64,000 nucleotides of DNA from positions 62,001 to 126,000 of the forward strand of contig JASANC010002375.1 in the NCBI GenBank assembly GCA_030248135.1. The letters run 5' to 3'. Position numbers and translations under genes: made by a program. Below are positions 43,018-53,100 of the stretch, in pieces. Under the pieces are notes generated by a model. The model saw only the letters and a list, made by a program, of their open reading frames with translations. It ran no database searches and was not told the DNA's origin. Within the stretch, counting starts at the first letter, position 1; every line of letters begins with the position of its first letter. Source of the DNA: Theristus sp. LFF4_11 (taxonomy: Eukaryota > Nematoda > Chromadorea > Monhysterida > Xyalidae).

Positions 43018-45854
43018 ATGAACGCCAACGACGAAGCAGACAAACCGGATCTGACGAGCATACCGCCAACCGTCCGTCCCCACCTGACGAGCGTGCAGTC
43101 CCCAAACTTCGGTCCGGCTTCGTATCGGACGAAGACGTACGCAAGCGGCTACACGACGCGCATGATCCGCGTGCAAGATGGCCGCCACGAGTATCTGTAT
43201 CGCAAACACCATCAGAATGAGGACGGCTCCGTCACGTACACGTGCACGTTCGTTCTGTTGGCCTTTCGGTTTTCTGGCCCCGTTGCAGGCGTCAATGTGC
43301 AGTGTCAGCACGTTCGAATGCGAACAGACGCGTTAAAGCATTTTTTAAAGCACGTTTCAAGCATTAAAGCACTAGTTACAAGCATTCAGCGCTTGTTAAC
43401 CCAAGTGGAACTTGTGAGAGTGTCGTGTGCTCGTGCGATTCATTGGCGTGTATATCGCTGGAAATCGAATCGATGCGAAAAAAACTAGCTGATTTCGGTG
43501 TCGCCAAGTACTATATCCAGCTGTATTTTTGTCTAGTTCTGCGACGTAATACGCGCACAGATAGGGAATCAGTTGGCAAGCAAATTCAAATGGTTATTTA
43601 CAGTTGTTGAAGTCAACCAAGTACCTGAGGTACCACAGGATCACTTGACACAATTTTGAATAGCTGCGTCAAGCATGACACAAACCCTTTTCACGTGTCT
43701 GCAAACGCATTTCATCAGTCGCAGAAGCACACGAAAAGATTGCTTGTGGCTCCCCGTCAACACAAGACAAGCAAAGTTTTCGCTTTTGTGTCGCAGCCGC
43801 TGCAAGAGTCTGAAGCAGTCAGTGCCGGGCAAACAGTCGACGCTGGTGCCGACTGCGCGCGTGAAGGACGACGTGCACCTGACGGACCCGTTGGAGCGAC
43901 CGCATTTCTGTACAGCGCCGCAATTTCAGCAGAAGGTTCGAGACCATCGGTTGAACTGCGCAAGAACTTGAGTGGTCGACAGAAGAACTTTTTTCACGTA
44001 GTTATTTGCGCACCGGTTCCGGAAACCGTAAGGTACACCAAACTCCGGCGGAAACGGGCAATACTGCCCCGAGCCCAATTTACCTTCTCGGCTCTGAAGG
44101 GAGTAGACCATTAGATGTTATTGGTCACTTTAATTTCTCCATATGTGTCTTGTCCACAGCGGTGTTCGAACTTTCCACCCACAGAACGGTAGACAGAAGT
44201 CCTACACCTGCGCTACAGACGCGACGAATAAACTTGACGAATGATTATTTTGCAGTCCAACTTCGGCCCGGCTGTGTATCGCACGAAGACGTACTCGAGT
44301 GGCTTCACGTCGCGTATGGTGCTGGTGCAAAACGGTGAACACGAGTATCTGTACCGCAAACATCACCAAAATGATGACGGCACCATCACGTACATGTGCA
44401 CGTTCGTTGGCGTCTGTTTTGTTTTTTTTGTCAAACTTTTTCGGGTTTAGCTAGCAACTATAAGATAAAAGCCCATTCATTCATTCATTCCGGTGCGCCG
44501 GTCTGAACGCAGTTCAGGATGAATAGTGAAACCCACCGTCAGCCGCTGCAGTACGTCAGAGGTCCCAAATTGATAACGCGCGCTTCACTCCACCCATTCA
44601 TGCTGACGCGCAGCAGCGCTACTACTTCACGCTAAGACTTGAAATCCGCCGCTACTTCGCGCTCCATGAATGCGCCTTAAGATGCCATTCGTGAAAAGAA
44701 CGCAACGAACTACGAACGGTGTTCCATTGCAACATGAAATCGCAACAGTATATTTGTCGCTGCAGGCGCTGTCACAAACTAAAGCGCGGTTTACCACCGG
44801 AGGAGCGCGGAATCGCGGTGCCAACGGCGCGCGTGAAAGATGACATTCACGTCAGTGACCCGTTGGAGCGGCCGCATTTCTGCACGGCCTCCTATGGAGC
44901 ACTGACGGTTAGCACCAGTAATCCTTTTGATGTAATACTTATGGTTGACATTTTGCCAAACAAAAAACTAAACTCAATTAAGTCAGTATATGAAAACGGT
45001 GCATACAGAATGCTGGCCCATTCCATTTCATTTCTTGAATTTCGGGCTGGATTGGACTTCGGTTGGAGAATAAAAAGTGAATGGTGGCACACGTTCAGTG
45101 CGGCCATGATGGCTGCCTGGCATTTGAATTTTCTGAAACCTGTTCCTCTTTTGGATTTCAAAACAAAACAGTGACAGACAATGTTGGTCAATGTGGTGAA
45201 GAGAAATTCCACCGTGTTGGTTGACTGATTGATCTTTATTCGACCCATTAATGGTAAGTGTCAGGCTGATGCACAAGGAAAACCAGTTTTCCAGACCAGC
45301 AGAGCTTGTCACACCGCCAATAAAGCGTTTTTCAGTCAACTTTCAACTTTCAGTCGCCCGAGGTGAGTCGACAATCGCAAGCAACGGCCGCCATCGAGTC
45401 GAACTACTACGAGGAGGAGGAGGAGGAAGACGAAGAAGACGAGCAGGACTTCTTGTTTGCCGGCGGTGCCAGCAGCAGCCGCAAATACTTCAAGCACAAC
45501 GGATTCGCGTACGACTCGACGAAACGCAAGGTGGCGGCGACGGAAGAGACGGAACAGTTGAAGCAGACGATACTGCGCGAGCAACTGGCGCTGCTGAGGG
45601 ACGAACGACGGACGCAGACGTTGAAGCAACGCAAGATCGCAGAGCAACGGCAGCTGATTGCGAATCAGAATAGACTGGTGAAACTGCAGAGAGTGGCGCA
45701 TGAGAAACGACTGAGAAGAATCACCGGTGAAGGGGCAGCTGTGGAGTGTAGTGACGAAGAAATGGGAGATGGAGAATTGAACAACGGAGCAACGGACCAG
45801 TCAACAGGCGACGACCAGACGAATGGGTATTTGGAGGAATTGAACGCTGACTGA
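43018..45854 (+). CDS. Array member 12: two zinc modules in tandem + coiled coil
   Basis: Exons 43018-43247, 43797-43935, 44256-44401, 44766-44907 and 45354-45854; 1158 nt, 385 aa. First module: SPNFGPASYRTKTYASGY, EYLYRKHHQNEDGSVTYTC, then RCKSLKQSV and DPLERPHFC. Second module: SNFGPAVYRTKTYSSGF, EYLYRKHHQNDDGTITYMC, RCHKLKRG, VSDPLERPHFC. In both, intron 1 is gone and a phase-2 intron splits C-T from RCK/RCH, inside the CxxC pair. The modules join in phase 0, and no E4 lies between them. E4: ATAAIESNYY, Glu run, RKYFKHNGFAYDSTKRK, coil close to members 7 and 8; tail ELNNGATDQ. Alternatively these are two genes, the first lacking a tail. Confidence 0.65.
43535..43727. repeat. GGTTCTGCGACTCA MITE, copy 2
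   Basis: AGTTCTGCGACGTAATACGC at the left; GCATTTCATCAGTCGCAGAA at the right. It lies in the 549-bp intron that splits the first CxxC of member 12. Confidence 0.6.
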
Positions 45855-45887
45855 TTTTTTTTATTTCAGTTTGTCATGTTTTCACTG

Positions 45888-46046
45888 ACCTGGTGGTAGA
45901 GCGCCAGACTATTGTCATTGCGTTCAGGGGATCGAGCCCCACCAAGGGGTGTATAGGCACTTATTAACAGAGAAAACTCGATGGGCGCCTATTCGACGGC
46001 GTTCTGTGCGCTTTTCTATGTATGTTAAAAACATCGCCTAAATCAC
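45888..46046 (+). repeat. tRNA-derived SINE, copy 7
   Basis: Plus-strand copy just downstream of member 12's stop: CCTGGTGGTAGAGCGCCAGA head, GGGGATCGAGCCCCACC as a clear B-box region, and the ACATCGCCTAAATC tail. It has the best-preserved B box in the window. Confidence 0.75.
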
Positions 46047-46577
46047 CGTTCGTTCGTTCGTATCTAATAATTTTCATTCACCATCTTTGGTTCCGTCATA
46101 TGTTCTGGATTCGTTTTCATGCATATGAGTTTAATTGTTTCGTTTTATGACCTTATGACTTTTCAAGCTAGCTTTATTCCGGTTTTTTTGATAAAACTTC
46201 GCGCAGTTCTGGATGGTTCTGTACAAATACGACTGGGTTTTTATCATATCCATGGGTGAAGTATTTGGTTCGGGGTAATGTCAGACTGTATGGATTATAA
46301 TTTACGCCAGTTGTTGCATGGAACGCGCACACAAGGCACATTTTCGTGAGAAACAACAGTGTGAACTGTCTGACAGTCTGACATGTTCTAACCAGATCAA
46401 CTGATCGATATTTTATTGACCCAAACTGACGCTGTTTCAACTGCCACTACTTTTTTAAGAGCCGCTAAGTTGTTGCTGTTCGGTGCACGGCAGCAGTCTG
46501 CTGCTATTTTTTTCAATACACATTACGATTTTCGAACGCAATAAACACAAACCGATCAAGAAGGACATGGACGAACA

Positions 46578-46630
46578 TGCAACCGAACTTTGGCCCGGGA
46601 TTGTCCTGTTTAAGATCATTGATATGTTAA
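46578..46630 (+). pseudogene. Third E1 relic
   Basis: ATG at 46,578 gives MQPNFGPGLSCLRSLIC and a stop; QPNFGPG matches SPNFGPA of member 12. With the TGGTTCGGGG flank at 46,257 it suggests a decayed array member between 46.1 and 46.7 kb. Confidence 0.35.
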
Positions 46631-46803
46631 TAAAACATTGCGTAACTCAAGTCATTTCGTGAATTGATCTTCAATATGACTGCATGGTATATCCTTTTCC
46701 GGAATCAGGTGACATCTGTTAGATGTCGTATTTTTGGGCAAATTTTAAAAAGTGGCGTCATTAAACCGAACCTGATGAAAGGCATTGGCTTTGGCAGTCT
46801 CCG

Positions 46804-47858
46804 ATGATTCGTCTGGAGCAATCAAACGTTGAGCTGAGAGCTGCCAATCACAAGGACGAGCCGTTCACTCGTGCATTCAGACTGGCGGTCATTCGCGATT
46901 ACTACCGAGTGACGAAATGCAAGAAGAAAACCGCGCAGAAATTTGCATTGGTGTGGACCATGTTGTTTTTTTATCATTTTTGAAACTGAAAAAAAGTTCA
47001 ACTGACTGCAAGAAGTTCAACTGACTGCTTCAGCACATCCATGGATTGTTTGTTTTCAGCTTTCAGCAGCCTGTCAAAATGACGTGTGGTGACTGCTTCA
47101 CAAATGACATTTCACGTTGTAGAGTGACACGAAACTGATCGGAAGATGGATCCGCAAAGAACGAAAACTGAAACGGGCGATATCGTTGAGTCGCAAACGA
47201 CGAGAAGCTCAGTCGGTTGAAGGTGAATTGTTTGTCTGACAAACACCGTGAACTTTCTTCTTTGCATAGTTCTGTCATTCAAATGTTGACATTTTGCCGC
47301 CAAATTTGGCTGCATGATCCAAGTTGTTTTTCAGAGAAACTGGTAAAATCGTCACATCGGGAACTGTCTGACCAAAATAACGTGCATCCTGAGCCTGATG
47401 GGAACAAACAAATTCACAATGACAATGACAACGAGTGTTCGGATTCCGATCCGGCAGTTTCCCTTCAGCAAACCACTAACAGCAAGCTCGATCCCGATGG
47501 CAAGACGCTACTGATCTCGCTGTTAAGCCAGCAGCTCCGCAACGAACAACACAAATTCCAATTGATCGCCGAACAACGCCGATTTGTTGCGGAGCGCCGT
47601 CGGACGAACGCGCTGAAGGCAAACTTCTATCGACGGGAACTCGCGCGAGCTCAGTCGAGAAGTCCGGATTTGTCCGGGATCGAAGACGCTCCGACCGCCT
47701 GGCAACGTCTCCGCGGCGAACAACGACGGCGGCGTGCAAGAGTGAGACGGCCGAAAATGAACCGAGAAACGACGAGCTCAAGGCCGGGTGTGATCTGCTT
47801 GGAACCGCAGACGGTGGATAGTCACATTTGTTTCGATTCGGTTAATCAGGCCGAATGA
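46804..47858 (+). CDS. Short Brinker-type HTH + coiled-coil protein
   Basis: Exons 46804-46950, 47123-47222 and 47335-47858; 771 nt, 256 aa. Exon 1: FTRAFRLAVIRDYYRVTKCK, KKTAQKFAL. Exon 2 completes the HTH: SDTKLIGRWIRKERKLKRA. The intron splits the HTH after the second helix, the same place as in the 50-kb gene (RHFGL| and RRFGL|). Exon 3 joins in phase 1 and holds an acidic linker and a family-like coil: LLSQQLRNEQHKFQLIAEQR, RRTNALKANFYRREL. The C-terminal end is Arg-rich (RGEQRRRRARVRRPK). No AAIESN motif. Likely nuclear and DNA-binding (inference from the domain). Confidence 0.65.
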
Positions 47859-50111
47859 TCGGCAACAAATCGACACGAATAAGCGCCGGAATCGTGGCTT
47901 GCACGGTGATTTGTCAAATAGACCGCTCCTATTTCGGCCGTTGTAGTCTTTTCACCTTTCTGTTTACGATATGATGGATATCATCATTGTGTGGTTTATA
48001 GGATGCGTCAATGTTGATTCTTTTTTTTGCACCCAGATAAAATGTTAAGGCCAGCCAGTTCATGCTGCCGCGTGCTGGCGTACTTCGACGTACGTTAAAG
48101 GCATGTCTTCATGGGCAACACACCAGATGTGACATGCCGCGCTGAACAGTGTCCATCTCTTTTACTTATATGCAATTAGTGATTGGTTGGTGATCACGTA
48201 ATGCATGCTAACAGTGCAGGACAGACTCCGCCCTACCGCAATGCCTGCACAGAAATCATGCACCACATAATCACCAACCAATCAGCTGATTGCCCATAAT
48301 TTAAAGGCAGGTCGACCGACTGACTGTGTTACTAGGAACATATGAACCAAGCCTTCATTTCGCGGTGTTCTGGGTTTTTGTATTGAAATAATATGATAAA
48401 TTCAAGGTGTATAAAGGTGTTTTTAGAATGCTGCAAATGAAATAATGAGGGTGCTGGAAATCCATACCTTGTTTTGATACTGTTCATGCAATTTCACTTT
48501 GGTTTTTTTATGTGAAGATTCATCGTAAAAACTATCGAAACCCTTTTTTTGTTCTCACACCCCAGTGGTGTTCTGTCCCTACGGTTTTCGTTTTTGAAAC
48601 CCATCTCTTTGTAAAAAGTCCGCCTGCATGGTTTTACGAGTATCTACGACGCCCTAAAATTTTAGAGACGAATATAATTGTAGAAAAAAATTTTGCATGG
48701 TTTTTAAGTTTTGTTTTGTTTTTTCTGCTTTTTTGCTTTTTTAGCTGAACAAAAAGAATAAAAAGTCGGATGCAAAAGGCAAATGGTAGATGAATTTGAG
48801 AAAAGAGTGAATCATAGTTGTTCAGAGCCGGGGGGGGGGGGGTTATTGCTAAAAACGCGGCAGCGGTGAAAACACAGCACCGATGAAAACGCGCTGTGTA
48901 TGTAAACACCGCACGGTGTGATTTATGGAACGGGTTGGGTCGGCATGAATATAGGGTGTGGTACCAACGGATTTTATGCCGTTAATAATTTTTTTGTTGT
49001 TTTTCGTGGTTATCTTGTGATGTTTGCTGATTAACGAATGATTAACAGTGACCATTCTTCTGATAACGTAACACATAACGTCGCCCAGATCACGATTTCC
49101 TCGGCCGATTTCGACGATCGATGGCTCAATCAACTCAGCAGAGCATCCGGAACACGATTATGTGTCGATTGTGGTTGGTTTTGGTTTTATTTAACGACAT
49201 CGGTCGTTGACTCGTTGTGCAATAAAAAATTTACGAAAAAACACAAACAAAGTTGTTCTAGGGGGGGGGGGCTGGGGGGCCGCCCCCCCCCAAAAAAATC
49301 GAATCTATCTCTATCAGAAAGGTTTTTTCGGCTCAGCTATTATCTATCTAAAAAAATTTCTCAGCCAGCTATCTATCTAAAAATTTTTGTCTTCCAAGAC
49401 ATAAAATGAGTCAATTTTTGACCAAAATTGACCATTTTTGCTTGAAATTCTTGAAAATTTCGCTAATTTTAGTTAAAATACGCGTTTATACTTGATTTTT
49501 AGAATGTTTTAAGCATTATTTAGCTGTTTTTATAGCTTTTTAGCGTTTTAGCTATCTATCTATCTAATTTCAAAATTTTGACCGCCCCCCAAAGTCACAT
49601 GGCCCCCCCGCGGCCCCACCCAAAATTTTCCAGTTATCTATCTATCTGGAAAATTTGCTCCAGCTATCTATATCGCCCCCCCCCCCAACCCCCCGGCTCT
49701 GGAACAACTATGAACACAAAACACCAATTTATTGTGATTTGAATTTTTTTCGATTTTCAGAAAACCGTGAAAACCAACTACAAACGAGGCATCATCGTCT
49801 TCCGGGTGCTCCGCTGAGTTGATTGAGCTATCGGTCGTCGAAATCGGTTGAGCACAGCGCCGGCAGAGTCGCGTGACAGGTCGGCGCACGAGACACACGT
49901 CGTGAAACGCACATATTGCCAACACATAACGTCGCCTAGATCACGATTTCCTCGGCCGATTTCGACGATCGATGGCTCACTTGTGCGCTTCACTCAGGTG
50001 CTGTTTGTTCTATTTCAGGTGAAACCATAATCCATGAACCGACGATCACGATGATCAAAACCAAAACAAGCGAGAGTTTTCAAGTCTGAGAAATTGTGAA
50101 TCTCTTTCAAT
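47859..50111. repeat. Repeat-rich 2.2-kb spacer
   Basis: Contains a diverged CAGTCGAACTC MITE (48,165-48,305), and two G/C-run inverted ends, TAGTTGTTCAGAGCCGGGGG at 48,817 and CCCCGGCTCTGGAACAACTA at 49,690. Another AGTTGTTCTAGGGGG at 49,251 and AGCTATCTATC simple repeats at 49,340-49,670 lie between. The block GATTTCCTCGGCCGATTTCG is at 49,093 and again at 49,942, with an inverted relative at 49,800-49,848. No gene recognised. Confidence 0.55.
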
Positions 50112-53100
50112 ATGGACGAATTCGAGCGAATACTGGCAACAGCGGCAGCGAATGTCACGGCACAATTGCACCAAGACCGAAATAATTTGGCGTCACCGCG
50201 GAATCAATTGTATTTGACAAATGAATTCGGTGTCAACGTTCACAATTCAATCACAGTTCCTCAAAACGAACAAGCAATGGCGCCGAGAAAAACTGTACCA
50301 CAACAGTCACCGTCACCTTCATCACAAATCGTGCAAAATCAAAATCTTTATTTTGAAACCCAGCAAGACGCCGCTGTTGGGATCGAAAGTAACGCCGACA
50401 CTCAACCAACACCGGGAAGTTCCAGTAAAGAGTCGCCGAAAAACCAAGAAAATCACGTTGGTCAGACGGAAACCAACGTGGAGGAAAGGAATGACAATGT
50501 GAATAAGCGAAGCGCAACTCCAACAGGTTCCAAGAAACGGCAGCCTGTGAAATTCCATCATTCACAGCAGTTCAAAAGGCGCGTGATGAACTACCGAAAA
50601 AAGCACTCGTGGAAGGAGACGCTGCGACATTTCGGCTTGGTCGGTGGCTGTTTTGCTTCTCGTAGTCGGGCTTACCGTTTTGGAAAGAGGGTATTTTTAG
50701 ACAACTGTTTTTTTATGAAACTTCACCACACAGTCACAATCACAATTGTATTGTATTTGTTTACCTTTTATCGAACATTAGAGTTGAACTGTTGGATAAA
50801 ACTTTGCCAAGTACAATACAACCGCAAACGTGATGGAAAAATGAACGATGAATGTTGCAGAAATCGTTATGTGGTCTGCAAATGCCACTGAAGAAGGCGA
50901 AACCGCGCAATTCAAACAACACTGTGCATCGGCCGCAGGTACGGTGATCACTCATCCGTGACTGTTCATTTGATTCGCTGGTATTCATCCAAGAAGAATC
51001 TAGATTCCAATTTTTCTGACGGCCATAAACCAATGTGATTCGACTCGTTTCGTCTTATGTAGTCTGATTTTAATTGATTGCATTAATTTGACAGGCCAAC
51101 GGCCAGCAGGAATCGTTTCGCTGTAGAATCGGAAGCAAACCGTTCAGTGAACCATTGGTGCGAAAATCGAGGACACGAGCCAATTCTGATCCGGACTACG
51201 TCGACGAAGGTAAAAGACTGGTGTAGAACGAACGGTACGCTTGTTTGCATGTTATATTGCACTCTGACGTTGCACTGTCATGAAACAAACACGCTGGCGC
51301 TATGCAGTCACATAAATAGCGTTAAGCGGCATTCATGAAGCAGTATGTAGTGACACATAGCTGAGGTCACTAAATACTACTTCATGAATGCTCCATCACG
51401 TTTGTTGGTGTGTTTGCGACAATGCCATTTTTCTTCAAGCAAAGGCAAACGCATTCGCTACCGGCATTTTCGAGAGCAAAAAGTTTCAAAATTGAAAAAA
51501 AACAATTTTCCTCCCAGACAAGCACGATTCACAGCACACAGACAATGACTTGGTGTTGATCAGTGATATGCCCGCGCTGGATGATTTGTCAACGATTGTT
51601 GCAACGACTTCACAAGATGTTAGTCACTGCAATGTCGGTCATTTATCAAACAAATTTGTCAAAAAATGGCAATGCTTACAGTCGAACTCTAAATGATAGG
51701 CAATCAGCTGATTGGTTGATGATCACGTGATCTGTGCTTGCATTGATGTGGGTTCGGAATCGGAGTCTGCCATGCACAGAATGCATGCATGAGCATGCAT
51801 CGCACGTGATCACCACACCAACCAATCAGCTGATTCCCTATAATTTAGAGTTCGACTGTAATTAGTGGCTAATTATCACAAACTACAAAGTACAAACTAA
51901 CATCAAAACGCGATAAAAACGTAAAAACGCAACTTGGTTGGTTGCTCTTTCCAAGAAAAAACCGCTGAAATTCAAAACCTCGTAAATCTTTTCAGGACTC
52001 CACAATCTCAACGGACACGGATGCGACGGGATCCGGTAATCTGGCAAAGCCGATTTGTCAGCGACGTCGTTTCTACAGTCGAATGTTCAAATTGGCTGCG
52101 ATCAACGACTACCGCGAAACTCGCTCGCTCACAAAGACATCACGGCGTTTCGGATTGGTCGGTTGCGGTAGTTGTAGTGTAGTGTAGTCCACTGTTCTCA
52201 AAAATACGATCGAAATAAGCATCTGAAGTTTCAAGAAAAGTAAATCTGATACGTATTTCACAAATCCAGTTCCACACAGCCCATTTTTCAGTTTTGCTAC
52301 ATTTAATTTTGCGAGATCATCCACTGAATAGAAGTATAGAAAGTTCAAAAAATTTGAAGTAAAAACCGTTTTTTGTTTTCGCAAGTAAAAAAACTGAAAA
52401 AAAACGTTTTATTTGCTATGCCAACCCTAGTAGCAGCGTCGACTTTTATTATGATGTTCTATTTTTAAACGAGACTTAAGTCGCGCATAGATAAGTAAAC
52501 AGTTTCATGCATGACACGTGAATTCAAAATTGGCAAAATGATCCGAGTCCCTAAATAGGACCAAGTCATTTTTTTTGAATTGCCACTTAAAGATTGAAAC
52601 CAGTTTCCTTTCTACGTCTGCACACGCATTGAGTAGCAGAACCAAAAAACTTGATAAAAAACATTTATTTCAGAGCACCAGCAAGTGCCTGAGTCGTTGG
52701 GTGCAGCAAGAGCATTTGCTGCGACAATCGAATCAGAAATGTCGCGTCAATAAGTTGGGCAAACCGAGGTTCCCGCAAATGGACCGTCGACTGCTTGAAT
52801 ACATGCAGAGAAATCCGGTCCGTGAGAGACAGTCACGGAACTTTGCCAATACTTTTGATTTGATTCAGTTTGTTTGTGCAGTTTTTCCCAAATTGGTTGC
52901 GTTTGTTGTTTTTTTCTCAATTGAGCGAAGTAATTAGAGCAAAAAAAAACAGTGAACCACTCAACTTACTGTATAGTCGGACAAGATTGCTTTTTGGTTT
53001 GAAAAGCCAATGTCACGTCATTTCTTTGAATTTGAATATAAGCAATCGGTTAAAAGTGCAATGCAAATGCAACAGCAACCGATCAGCCTGCTATTTTTGG

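Noticed and set aside
44540..44685. Another CATTCATGAA MITE
   Set aside because: CCATTCATGCTGACGCG and CGCTCCATGAATGCG look similar, but the inner inverted repeats are too weak to assign.
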